Source: Splendidivirga corallicola (GTDB taxonomy: Bacteria; Bacteroidota; Bacteroidia; Cytophagales; Cyclobacteriaceae). Taken from it: a stretch of 64,000 nucleotides of DNA. The notes beneath the pieces were generated by a model, which had not been told where the DNA came from, ran no database searches, and worked only from the letters and a program-made list of their open reading frames with translations. Both the position numbers and the translations under genes were made by a program. Shown piece by piece: positions 19,107 through 31,100 of the stretch. Numbering within the stretch: position 1 is the first letter of the stretch; each line of letters begins with the position of its first letter. Location of the stretch: contig JAUJEA010000005.1 in the NCBI GenBank assembly GCA_030442035.1, forward strand, positions 1 through 64,000, read 5' to 3'.

Positions 19107-19454
19107 TTATTCACCGTGCATTTTTGCCTTTTTACCAAGCAGCGTTTCCTCAGATTCACGGAAATCCGGGTCATCAACACAACAATCTACGGGGCATACG
19201 GCAGCACATTGAGGCTCTTCGTGAAAACCCATGCATTCTGTACACTTACCTGAAACTATATAATAAAATTCATCTGACTTAGGCTCTTGTAGTTCGTTGG
19301 CATCAACCACGGTACCATCCTCCATCTCTGCTTCCTTAAGGCTTGTCCCACCAGCCCATGTCCATTCCACACCTCCTTCATATATGGCTGTATTAGGGCA
19401 CTCTGGCTCGCAGGCGCCACAATTGATGCATTCGTCGGTAATCATTATAGCCAT
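19107..19454 (-). CDS. Ferredoxin with two 4Fe-4S clusters
   Basis: The 115-residue protein has one CxxCxxCxxxCP set ([12 protein letters not shown], residues 10-21) and a second, expanded set ([18 protein letters not shown]) followed by an extra CC. This is the long-loop 2[4Fe-4S] ferredoxin layout (YfhL/Fdx type). It should carry low-potential electrons in the cytoplasm. It is divergent from the acyl-CoA reductase gene, so the two may share control and possibly function. A full AAGGAGG Shine-Dalgarno sequence precedes the ATG. Confidence 0.9.
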   Translation of the reverse strand: MAIMITDECINCGACEPECPNTAIYEGGVEWTWAGGTSLKEAEMEDGTVVDANELQEPKSDEFYYIVSGKCTECMGFHEEPQCAAVCPVDCCVDDPDFRESEETLLGKKAKMHGE

Positions 19455-19462
19455 AAAAGTAT

Positions 19463-19469
19463 CCTCCTT
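19463..19469 (-). promoter_or_regulatory. Canonical Shine-Dalgarno sequence of the ferredoxin gene
   Basis: Minus-strand AAGGAGG lies 8 bases before the ATG at 19454. Most genes in this window lack such a site and instead have A-rich leaders, as is usual in Bacteroidota, so a strong site here is unusual. Confidence 0.6.
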
Positions 19470-19552
19470 TTTGTTTAAAAATGACTGAACGTTTAAAACA
19501 AAAATATGAACATTTGGCTCATCTCCAAATAAATTGTTTTAATAAATGTTCT

Positions 19553-19560
19553 TAATTTTG
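19553..19560 (+). promoter_or_regulatory. -7 promoter element of the acyl-CoA reductase gene
   Basis: TAATTTTG matches the Bacteroidota -7 consensus TAnnTTTG and ends 5 bases before the ATG at 19566. Transcription would start at or next to the start codon, giving a leaderless mRNA. No good TTTG at -33 is visible at the right distance. Confidence 0.45.
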
Positions 19561-19565
19561 TCGCC

Positions 19566-20576
19566 ATGAAAATCGAATCGAGGATAGCGGCAATTTCTGA
19601 ATTATACGAAGTGATCAGTCACTTGATAACCGATGATTTAGCAGTTATTCATCAAAAAGCATCAGCCTTTAATAACTGGTTCACCAAGGAAAATATAGTC
19701 GCTGCATTAGAGGGGGCAAAACAATACACGCACCCTGATAATCTTCAAAAGTGGGTATCTCAATATGACCTGAATGAGACCGAAGATAAAAAAATAGGTG
19801 TGGTCATGGCCGGGAATATTCCTCTGGTTGGATTCCATGATTACCTGAGTGTTTTAATCAGTGGACATACACTCATCGCTAAACTTAGTTCTCAGGATCC
19901 TTTCCTTTTGCCTTTCATTACTGATAAGCTAATCGAAATTGAACCTCGTTTTAAAGAAAAGATTTTTTTCAAAGAAAAACTAAATGATCTGGATGCCGTA
20001 ATTGCCACAGGGAGTGATAATACTGCCAAGTATTTTAATTACTATTTCTCTAAGATCCCTAACGTCATTCGACAGAACAGAACTTCATGCGCTGTCCTTA
20101 CAGGTAATGAAAACAACGAAGAACTTCAAGCATTGGGGAAAGACATTTTTCAATACTATGGACTGGGTTGCAGAAATGTTTCAAAATTGTTTGTTCCTGA
20201 AGGATATGATTTCACAAATCTAATTGAGTCTCTAAAAGGATGGGAGCACATCGGTCAACATCATAAATATCACAATAATTACGATTACAACAAGTCGATA
20301 TACCTGGTGAACGGAGAAGAACACCTGGATACTGGTTTTCTGCTCATTAAACGAGATGAAGGCATGGTTTCTCCTATATCCGTATTATTCTTTGAACCAT
20401 ACGCAGATCATGAATCTCTATCGACCAGAATTAATGAACAGGCTTCAAAGATTCAATGCATCGTATCAAATGATACCGATCTGAAAGGAAGTGTAGCTAT
20501 AGGAAAAGCACAATCACCCGATCTCTGGGATTATGCCGATCATGTGGATACTCTGGCTTTTTTAACAAATCTATAA
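19566..20576 (+). CDS. Acyl-CoA reductase, LuxC family
   Basis: The 336-residue protein belongs to the aldehyde dehydrogenase-fold acyl-CoA reductases (LuxC/PF05893). These reduce acyl-CoA to the aldehyde with NADPH through a covalent thioester. The nucleotide-binding part includes GVVMAGNIPLVGFHD and ATGSDNTAKYF, and the likely catalytic cysteine is in YGLGCRNVSKLFVP. No luxAB or luxE genes accompany it, so a luminescence role is excluded on present evidence. The physiological substrate is unknown. The divergent ferredoxin is its nearest neighbour. Confidence 0.85.
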   Translation: MKIESRIAAISELYEVISHLITDDLAVIHQKASAFNNWFTKENIVAALEGAKQYTHPDNLQKWVSQYDLNETEDKKIGVVMAGNIPLVGFHDYLSVLISGHTLIAKLSSQDPFLLPFITDKLIEIEPRFKEKIFFKEKLNDLDAVIATGSDNTAKYFNYYFSKIPNVIRQNRTSCAVLTGNENNEELQALGKDIFQYYGLGCRNVSKLFVPEGYDFTNLIESLKGWEHIGQHHKYHNNYDYNKSIYLVNGEEHLDTGFLLIKRDEGMVSPISVLFFEPYADHESLSTRINEQASKIQCIVSNDTDLKGSVAIGKAQSPDLWDYADHVDTLAFLTNL

Positions 20577-20622
20577 GTCAAAAATCTATCTGGCATTTTA
20601 TACAACCCAAAGCCCTACAAGC

Positions 20623-21900
20623 TCATTTCATGGATTCATAAGGTAGATTAATGAGGAACTCACTCCCCTTCCTTGGAACAGACTTCAGTTCAATCTGGCC
20701 ATTCATTTTGGAGATCATTTCCTTTACGATATAAAGACCCAGACCTGATCCAGTTGAGGTCTCAGTACCACGATAGAACATATCAAAAATTTTCGGTTGC
20801 TCCGTTTCATTGATACCTGGTCCGTTGTCCTTGACAGCAATTTCAACATGACCATTGCTTCTGCCAATTCTAACTTTCACAAATGGGTCCGATAGTTTAT
20901 AATCATGGTATTTTATGGCATTTGCAATGAGGTTATTCAACACTATTTTCAACCTGTTCTTATCTAATTCAATGGGCTCCGTAAGTAAAACTTCCTTTTT
21001 GAAATCTATCCTTTCAAATCCATCCAAAAACTGGTAATTATCAATAACCTCGGAAACCAATGCTTTCATATCTACTTTTTCAATCTTAATCTCAGACCTT
21101 GAATTTCTGGAATAATCAATAATCTCCTGGATGAATTGATCCAGATTATTGATCCTTTTCTCCATCATCTGCATATACTCCTGCACCGTATTATCATTGG
21201 TTTCCAGTTTTGTGAGGTTAATAAGTCCCAATACTGATCTGAGAGGAGCTCTAAGGTCGTGTGAAGTGCTATATACAAATCGATCCAATTCATGATTTGC
21301 TTTTTCAAGCACTATATTTTTCTCCTTGATTTGTTGTAAAAGGTCTTTTTGCTCTTCCTTACTCTTTTGGAGTACTCCTTCGGTTCTGTGATTGATCTTA
21401 ATCAGGAAATTAATAGAAAACATCAAGACAATACAGGCTGTTAGCAGGTTTACCACAAATGTGAGTTTGGGTTCAGTATCCTGGAGGTTAATTGATCCAA
21501 AAATTTGATAATCACCTAATTCAAGGACTAAGACCATTATCATTGAAAGCAATAAAAAGCCAAACCTTTCCTTTCTTTGCTCATATTCGAACAGCATAAA
21601 TGTGATACCGAAAATCGGAAAAAAAAGCAGGTATATACCCATATCCCTGGGAACGACATTGGCAATTGCAAAAAGCGAAACATTCAAAAAAATCAGAAAA
21701 AGAAACTTAGCAGCCTGATGATGTCCTTTTTTATTCAGAGCATAAACTATAAAGAAAACCGAAGCCATTCCAAAATCAATCAGGCTAATCACAGGAAAAC
21801 CTTCAAAGTAATCAATTACTACATGAATAAGCGATACGATCAAACCCAAAAAAGACAATTGCGATAGAAGTATGTTCCGTTTGATTGTTACTTCATCCAT
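20623..21900 (-). CDS. Membrane sensor histidine kinase
   Basis: Six transmembrane helices occupy about residues 10-185 with short loops, so sensing is probably within or near the membrane. A coiled coil (about 185-215) leads to a HisKA domain with the phospho-acceptor in TSHDLRAPLRSV. The ATPase domain has the N box NNLIANAIKYHD, G1 DNGPGI and G2 GSGLGLYIVKEM. No response regulator gene is adjacent, so it is an orphan kinase here. The cognate regulator is unknown. Confidence 0.92.
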   Translation of the reverse strand: MDEVTIKRNILLSQLSFLGLIVSLIHVVIDYFEGFPVISLIDFGMASVFFIVYALNKKGHHQAAKFLFLIFLNVSLFAIANVVPRDMGIYLLFFPIFGITFMLFEYEQRKERFGFLLLSMIMVLVLELGDYQIFGSINLQDTEPKLTFVVNLLTACIVLMFSINFLIKINHRTEGVLQKSKEEQKDLLQQIKEKNIVLEKANHELDRFVYSTSHDLRAPLRSVLGLINLTKLETNDNTVQEYMQMMEKRINNLDQFIQEIIDYSRNSRSEIKIEKVDMKALVSEVIDNYQFLDGFERIDFKKEVLLTEPIELDKNRLKIVLNNLIANAIKYHDYKLSDPFVKVRIGRSNGHVEIAVKDNGPGINETEQPKIFDMFYRGTETSTGSGLGLYIVKEMISKMNGQIELKSVPRKGSEFLINLPYESMK

Positions 21901-22173
21901 ATCAAAAGGGATTTTATTATTAAAAGAAATGAAATAACTCGCTCGTTAGCTCGTCAAGTAATTGGTTTTCAAAAGGTAAGGAAATTTAAGAAATTAAAAT
22001 TATAAATGCTTCAATTGTTCGGTTAGATTACAAAAATTCTAACCCAAAAGATTTTAGCAGGGCGCTAAAACCAAAAAACCTTAACTCAGTTTGGATCAAA
22101 TTACAATGTTATTTACCACCATGCACATCTGCCAATCGAGGCTGGAAAAGTTGGAAGGTCTAAATTTCAATGT

Positions 22174-25100
22174 TTAATTTTGCTTAAAGCCCCCTCTCCA
22201 GATTTCTACCCAACCTTTAAAAATGGTTCCATCACCCAATTCAAGTGTGTAGAAATACATTCCGTCACCGTTGGATTCCCCATCCCAATCATTTTTATAA
22301 TTATCTTGTTTGTAGACTACTTTACCCCATCTATTACGAATGGTCAAGGTGGTATTGTCCGATGGAAGATTTCTTATAAAGAATCGATCATTCGCGCCAT
22401 CGTTGTTTGGTGTGAAAACATTAGGTATGAAGACATTTTCATCCTGTGGAACGGTGGCATCAAGTGTAATCGTACAGCCCTTAGAATCTCTAATTGTAAT
22501 GTTATATGATCCTGGCAGCAATGAATCATATAAAAATTCGAATTCAAGTGTGGTCTGATTAACCCTAACTGTATCCCATGTTCCATCAGGCTCAATCAGG
22601 ATCTCATAGTCACCGGAACCTCCCGTAATGTTATTAACCTCAATAGTACCCGTTCCCCTTTCAGGGAAGGACTCTTCAATGGTTCCAATTTCAGCAGCCA
22701 ATGGTGGGGTAACCACAAAGTTTTCCGTTGTGGATACCAGCGGATCAACGCATCCTGGCTGCTGCTGAGATAATCTAACCTGATAATTGCCATCGGAAAT
22801 AAAGAAATTTTCATCTGCTATAATGTATTCATTTCCTGCCGGGATATCCTGTAAAGTAATGACTGTTACCGGATTGATCGATCCAACCCGATAGACCTCT
22901 ATGTCAAAAGGTGTATTGGCTAACGCACTTATGTTAGTTAAAGAAATAGCTTGTGCATCATCCAGGCAAATCTCTTCCAAATCGAAATCCAACGCCACCG
23001 GACCACCTGTTATATCAACAGTAAGCTGGTTAGGGCATCCGCTTCCATCCGCAGACTGCACGGTTATATAATATCTACCCTGAGCCAAATCAGTAAATTC
23101 AATGGAACCTCCCGGAGGAACGGCCTGGAAAGTACCGGTTTCACCGAGTGTTTGTGAGATAGCAGCTTCATAAGATCCGGGTAGTTGCAAAGGATTTACG
23201 GCAGCCAATATTGATCCATTTTGACCACCCCCGTTACAATCCGGATCTCTCGGTAAGACACTAAAGTCAACAAGTCCGGGTGCCGGAACAAAGAACGTAG
23301 TGTCCTTGCTACAGCTATTGGCATCAATGATGGTGAATGGTATAAATCCACCTCTCAAGTTTCTAAATGTGTTATCTGCAGGTAATGAAGCAATTGGTGT
23401 TCCATCAAGAACAAATGAGTAAGGAGCTGTTCCTCCCTGGATATTTCCAATTTCTATAGAACCGTCATCACTCACACATGTGGCAGGTGTGATTACGATT
23501 GACGATTTACCTAAAGTAATTTCATTGGGTTCATTAATTACAACGGTTACAGCTGCATTGCATGGATCTGCGGCAGTTCTTCTCACGCTGATCACTCTTT
23601 CAAAAGTAGGTGCAGGACCAGCGGGAATACCTGTTATTTGATCTCCGGCAATAAAGGTAGTCCAATTGATACCATCTATGGACCATTCAAGCAAGTTGCC
23701 TGTTTCGCCTGCAACATCTATAGTAACTGCACCCGAAGCCTGTCCAAAACATTGAGCGTCTATTGGATTGGTAGCTATTGGTGTTCCTACTGTTCCGGAT
23801 TGATCTACTGTCACCTGGCCTGTTTTAACACAAGCAGGATCTCCATAGGTTATGGTATAGTCATATACACCAATAGGTAAATTATTGAATTGCGGATCAT
23901 TAAAATTAGTTCTTTGTACCGGACCATCGATATCAATGATCACACCAACTGTATTGATTGCTGGTACAGCCGGATTTATATCGAAGAATATAGATCCATC
24001 AGAATTTGTACATGTCGCAGGTGATGGCGTTGGTGTAATCACCACCGTGGCACAATCACCCGAACCTCCTCCTCCAGAGCATGTGGCATCCGTGGATGGT
24101 AATACTGTAATCGTTACGGTGGCTGAGGCGTTTGTACAAGGAGGTGCAGCACCTATCAAATAGGTAAATGCATAAGTATTTCCAGCAACAGCCAGCGAAG
24201 TTGGTAAATCAAGAATATTTCCGGTCAATCCGCCAATTCCATCAACATCAATCCAAATACCTCCGGTATCGGGAGTACCTCCCAGCGCGGCAAACAGATC
24301 GAATGTTGAGTTATTGATACAAGCTGAAACAAGGTTATCAGTACCTGCATCAGGTGAAGCAATAATGTTAACCGTTAAAACAGAGGATACAGTTGGGCAA
24401 CCGCCTCCCGCAAGTGTATAGGTGAAAGTATAAGAATTCCCAGCAGTAGCAGTAGAGGCAGCTACATCCAATATATTTCCAGTTAGCCCTCCAATACCAT
24501 CGTTATCGGTCCAGGCACCACCTGCATCTGGAGTTCCTCCCAGAGCGGCAAACAGATCAAAGTTATTATCAACTATACAAGCATCGACTGTATTGTCCGC
24601 ACCTGCATCGAATGAAGTAGTTACATTGATAGTAACTGTTGCACTCTGATCAGTACATGGTGCTGTACCACTTACCGTATATGTAAAATCATAAGAATTA
24701 CCATCAACAGCAGTTGATGCTGTCAAATCAAGAATATTTCCAGTTAGCCCTCCAATACCATTTACGTCCGTCCAGGTTCCTCCAGCATCAGGAGTACCGC
24801 CCAAAGCAGCCAATAGATCAAAATTGGTATCTGTCAAACAAACAGTGACTGTAGAATTTGTCCCTGCGTTGGGAGATTGGATCACATTAACAGTGACTAT
24901 AGCATTAGCATCCGCACATGGAACTGCTGAAACCGTATATTGGAATCTGTAAGCTCCTGCCGCAACACCGGTAAGATCAACGTTATTTCCTGTAATTGTT
25001 CCACCACTGGCATCCAAGTCGGTCCAGGCGCCACCAGCATCCGGTGTGCCTCCCAGTGATCCAAAAAGATCTAACGCAACGTTTGTATCACAAGCGTTCA

Positions 25101-28100
25101 CGGCATTATCAAGGCCGGCATTCGGTGCCGGGGTGACATTTACTGTAACAGTAGCCGTAGCATCAACACAAGGCGCTACTCCCGTGACCGTGTATAGGAA
25201 ACGGTATGTGCCAGGAATTGTAGTGGTTAGATCAATGTCATTACCGGTGATTGTACCTCCGCTACCATCTAAATCGGTCCAGGCTCCTCCGGCATCTGGT
25301 GTACCGCTCAAAGAAGCAAATAAATCAAAGGAAGGATCTGTATTGCAGGCATTCACAGTGTTATCCGTTCCGGCGTTGGGGCCAGCAATGACGTTTACTG
25401 TTACTGTTGACGAAACCGGTGTACATCCACCACCTGATAATGTATAAGTAAAGGTATAGCTATTTCCGGCCGTAGCAGTCGAGGCTGTTAAGTCTAAAAT
25501 ATCACCAGTTAGCCCTCCTATTCCATCATTATCTGTCCAGGTTCCACCGGGGTTAGGAGTACCACCAAGTGAAGTGAATAAATTGAAGTTAGTATCAGTG
25601 AGACATGCATTTACGGTATTATCAGTTCCGGCATCAAATGTTGCGGTCACATTTACTGTCACTGTGGAAGTTGCATCTGCACATGGTGCTGCTCCATTGA
25701 CCGTATAAGTAAAAGTATATGATCCTCCAACAATAGCCGTTGAGGCTGTCAGGTCAAGAATGTTACCGGTGAGCCCTCCTATTCCATTCACATCAACCCA
25801 CGTACCACCAGCATCTGGTGTACCTCCAAGTGCAGCGAACAGATCAACAGCCGGATCAGTAATACAAGCTGTTATAGGTGCATCAACACCCGAATCAGGA
25901 GCCTGGATCACATTTAATGTGAGCGTTGCTGTAGCATCCGGACAAGGTGCTGAAGAAACAGTATATGAAAATCGATAAGTGCCTGCTGTTACTCCGGTTA
26001 AATCTATATCATTGCCAGTGATTGTACCACCACTACCATCTAAATCGGTCCAGACACCCCCGGCATCAGGTGTACCCCCCAATGATGCAAACAGATCAAA
26101 GGCGTTATTTGAATTACATACATTCACTGTATTATCAGTGCCTGCATCTGGCGCAGCAATTACGTTGACGGTTACTGTAGCCGTGGCATCTATACATGGG
26201 GCAGTGCCAGTTACTGTATATAAAAATCTATAAGTACCTGGTGCTACGGCTGTCAAATCTATATCATTACCGGTGATTGTACCACCACTACCATCCAAAT
26301 CAGTCCAGGCACCACCTGCATCAGGCGTACCTGTCAAAGATGCAAATAAATCAAAAGCATTATCTGTTTCACAGGCATTTACCGTGTTGTCTGCCCCGGC
26401 ATCCGGCTGATCATTTACATTAGCTGTAACAATCGCGGTGGCATCCACACATGGGGCCGTTCCGGTCACAGCATATAAAAAGCGATAAGTTCCGGCTGTA
26501 ACAGTGGTTAAGTCTATATCATTGCCTGTAATGGTTCCTCCACTAGCATCCAAATCAGTCCAGGTACCTCCGACATCAGGCGTACCTCCCAGGGAAGCAA
26601 ATAAATCCAGGGCATTATTCGTATTACATGCATTGATTGTATTATCCGCACCTGCATCTGGTCCGGCTATAGCATTGATGGTGACCGTTGAGGAAGCTGG
26701 AACACATCCTCCGCCTGACAAAGTATAGGTAAATGTATAGGAATTTCCAGCTATGGCAGTTGATGCGGTCAAATCCAAAATGTTACCTGTTAAACCACCT
26801 ATCCCATCATTATCTGTCCAGGTTCCTCCCGGATCAGGTGTCCCTCCTATAGCAGCGAACAAGTCGAAGTTTGTATCTGTCAAACAAGCATCAACAGTAT
26901 TATCCGTCCCCGGATTGAATGCCGCAGTAACATTGACCGTTACCGTAGCGGTAGCATTTGCACAGGGTCCTGTACCTGTAACAGTATAGGTAAATGAATA
27001 GGAATTTCCTACTGCAGCTGTTGAAGCTGTTAAATCCAAAATATTACCCGTTAAGCCTCCTATCCCATCATTATCTGTCCAGGTTCCTCCAGCATCTGGT
27101 GTGCCTCCAAGGGCGGCAAAAAGATCCAATGCTGTTTCGGAAATACAGGCTGTTGTTGGGGCATCAATACCCGGATTAGGTGCTTGTACGACATTAACAG
27201 TTACCTGGGCGGTGGCATCCGTACATGGAGCTGCTGAAACTGTGTATATAAATCTGTAGGTACCAGCGGTTACAGCCGTTAAATCTATATTGTTGCCGGT
27301 GATGGTGCCTCCGCTACCGTCTAAATCGGCCCAAGCACCACCAGCGTCCGGAGTACCTCCTAGAGAAGCAAATAAGTCAAAAGCATTATCTGTGGTACAG
27401 GCATCCACAGTATTATTCGTGCCTGCATCCGGTGCTGCTATAACATTCACGGTTACAGTAGCTGTGGCTCCCGCACAAGGAGCGGTACCAGTTACCACAT
27501 ATAAAAAGCGATAAGTGCCAGGTACTACTGCAGTTAAATCTATATCATTACCAGTGATCGTACCACCACTGCCATCCAAATCTGTCCAGGCACCACCTGC
27601 ATCCGGTGTGCCGCCCAAAGAAGCAAACAGATCAAAGGCATTATCTGTCTCACAAGCATTTACCGTATTATCTATCCCCGCATCTGCTGCCTGAATCACA
27701 TTCACGGTTACCGTAGCGGTTGCATCCACGCAAGGTGCTGTGCCGGTTACTGTATATAAGAATCTGTAGGTACCAGCGGTTACCGCTGTTAAGTCTATAT
27801 CATTACCAGTGATCGTACCACCACTGCCGTCCAAATCTGTCCAGGCGCCGCCTGCATCCGGGGTACCTCCCAAAGAAGCAAATAAGTCAAAAGCATTATT
27901 CGAATTACAGGCATTTACTGTATTGTCCGTTCCCGCATCAGGTGCAGCAATCACATTTACGGTTACCGTAGCGGTCGCATCAACACAAGGTGCCGTGCCT
28001 GTTACTGTATATAAAAACCGATAGGTTCCGGCTGTTACTGCAGTTAAATCTATATCATTACCGGTGATCGTACCACCACTGCCATCCAAATCTGTCCAGG

Positions 28101-31100
28101 CTCCACCTGCATCCGGTGTGCCACCTAAAGAAGCAAACAGATCAAAAGCATTGTCTGTCTCACAAGCACTTACTGTGTTATCTGTGCCAGCATCTGCTGC
28201 CTGAATCACATTCACAGTTACCGTAGCGGTTGCATCCACGCAAGGTGCTGTACCTGTTACTGTATATAAAAATCTGTAGGTACCAGCTGTTACCGCTGTT
28301 AGGTCTATATCATTACCAGTGATCGTGCCGCCACTGCCATCCAAATCTGTCCAGGCCCCGCCTGCATCCGGGGTACCTCCCAAAGAAGCAAACAGATCAA
28401 AAGCGTTCTCTGAATTACAGGCGTTTACTGTGTTATCAGTACCTGCATCAGGTGCAGCAATCACATTTACGGTTACCGTAGCGGTCGCGTCAACACAAGG
28501 TGCCGTGCCAGTTACTGTATATAAAAATCGGTAGGTACCAGCGGTTACGCCTGTTAAGTCTATGTCATTACCAGTGATCGTGCCTCCACTGCCATCCAAA
28601 TCTGTCCAGGCGCCGCCTGCATCCGGTGTGCCACCTAAAGAAGCAAACAGATCAAAAGCATTGTCTGTCTCACAAGCACTTACTGTATTATCGGTGCCAG
28701 CATCTGCTGCCTGAATCACATTAACAGTCACCGTAGCGGTTGCATCAATACAAGGTGCTGTGGCCGTGACTGTATATAAAAATCGATAAGTGCCGGCGGT
28801 TACGCCAGTTAAATCTATATCATTACCAGTGATCGTACCACCACTGCCATCCAAATCTGTCCAGGCACCACCTGCATCCGGTGTACCGCCTAAAGAAGCA
28901 AATAAGTCAAAAGCGTTCTCTGAATTACAGGCACTTACTGTGTTATCAGTACCTGCATCAGGCTGATCGTTTACATTAACAGTCACTGTAGCGGTCGCAT
29001 CCACACAGGGTGCTGTGCCTGTTACCGTATACAAAAACCGGTAAGTGCCCGCAGTTACCGCTGTTAAGTCTATATCATTACCGGTGATCGTACCACCACT
29101 GCCATCCAAATCTGTCCAGGCACCGCCTGCATCCGGGGTACCTCCCAAAGAAGCAAATAAGTCAAAAGCATTATTCGAATTACAGGCATTTACCGTATTG
29201 TCTGTCCCCGCATCAGGTGCAGCAATCACATTCACCGTTACGGTAGCGGTCGCATCCACACAGGGTGCCGTGCCTGTTACTGTATATAAAAACCGGTAGG
29301 TTCCGGCGGTTACTGCAGTTAAATCTATATCATTACCGGTGATCGTACCACCACTGCCATCCAAATCTGTCCAGGCTCCACCTGCATCCGGTGTGCCACC
29401 TAAAGAAGCAAACAGATCAAAAGCATTGTCTGTCTCACAAGCACTTACTGTGTTATCTGTGCCAGCATCTGCTGCCTGAATCACATTCACAGTTACCGTA
29501 GCGGTTGCATCCACGCAAGGTGCTGTGCCTGTTACTGTATATAAGAATCTATAAGTGCCAGCGGTTACCGCTGTTAGGTCTATATCATTACCAGTGATGG
29601 TGCCGCCACTGCCATCCAAATCTGTCCAGGCCCCGCCTGCATCCGGGGTACCTCCCAAAGAAGCAAACAGATCAAAAGCGTTCTCTGAATTACAGGCGTT
29701 TACTGTGTTATCAGTACCTGCATCAGGTGCAGCAATCACATTTACGGTTACCGTAGCGGTCGCGTCAACACAAGGTGCCGTGCCAGTTACTGTATATAAA
29801 AATCGGTAGGTACCAGCGGTTACCGCTGTTAGGTCTATATCATTACCAGTGATCGTGCCGCCACTGCCATCCAAATCTGTCCAGGCTCCACCTGCATCCG
29901 GGGTACCACCTAAAGAAGCAAACAGATCAAAAGCATTGTCTGTCTCACAAGCACTTACTGTATTATCGGTGCCAGCATCTGCTGCCTGAATCACATTAAC
30001 AGTCACCGTAGCGGTTGCATCAATACAAGGTGCTGTGGCCGTGACTGTATATAAAAACCGATAGGTTCCGGCGGTTACGCCTGTTAAATCTATATCATTA
30101 CCAGTGATCGTACCACCACTGCCATCCAAATCAGTCCAGGCTCCACCTGCATCCGGGGTACCTCCCAAAGAAGCAAATAAGTCAAAAGCGTTCTCTGAAT
30201 TACAAGCGTTTACTGTGTTATCAGTACCTGCATCAGGCTGATCGTTTACATTAACAGTCACTGTAGCGGTTGCATCCACACAGGGTGCTGTGCCTGTTAC
30301 CGTATACAAAAACCGGTAAGTGCCCGCGGTTACCGCTGTTAGGTCTATATCATTACCAGTGATCGTACCACCACTACCATCCAAATCTGTCCAGGCACCG
30401 CCTGCATCTGGTGTGCCCCCCAAGGAAGCAAACAGATCAAAAGCATTGTCTGTATTACAAGCATCCACCGTATTATCTGTACCTGCATCGGGTGCGGTAA
30501 TAATGTTTGCTGTAACGCTGCCATTCATGAAAACAGGTGTACATGGCCCGGCAGATGCTTCAATTGTCAATACATCGGAATCTGCGAATGATCCATTGGG
30601 AACAGTAATATTAAAGGGAACAGTCACGCCATCTCCGATAGCGGTAATCGCAGTAGGTGCTCCATTATTATAAACTGTATAAGTAACACCATTTTCAGTT
30701 CCATCCAGTGAGAGCACTAAATCACTTCCACTACACACATCAAATGGTGAAGCATTGGTAATGTTGAATGCTACTAAGGCAGGATCTGTGATAATAATGT
30801 CCTGATTGAAAGAACATACTGAAAAGTCATCATTAACAGTAAGTGTATATGTCCCACCAATAAGATTGGATATATTGATAGGATTAGGATTGGTATTTGT
30901 TCCGGCATCGTTAAATCCTCCCGGACCGGTCCAACTATAAGTAAAACTACCGGATCCGTTATTGATTACTACTTCTATTTCACCATTCGGAGTAGGACAT
31001 GAAGTATTATTGTTTTGTGTATTAATGGTGATGGAAATCGCTGTAAGATCTGTAAGTGTAAGGGAAGGATGTGTTAAACTAAAGGTATTGACGATGTCGC

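Noticed and set aside
19566-20576. Bioluminescence (lux) operon
   Set aside because: Only a LuxC-type reductase is present; no luciferase, LuxD or LuxE genes accompany it.
24094-30492. CRISPR array
   Set aside because: The periodic repeats are 255 bp long, in frame, and encode a continuous surface protein; there are no short repeats with unique spacers.
25046-30673. Series of plus-strand open frames of 70-133 codons opposite the repeat array
   Set aside because: They recur with the 255-bp period and are the antisense reading of the tandem repeats; the stop-free antisense frame follows from the codon composition of the repeats.
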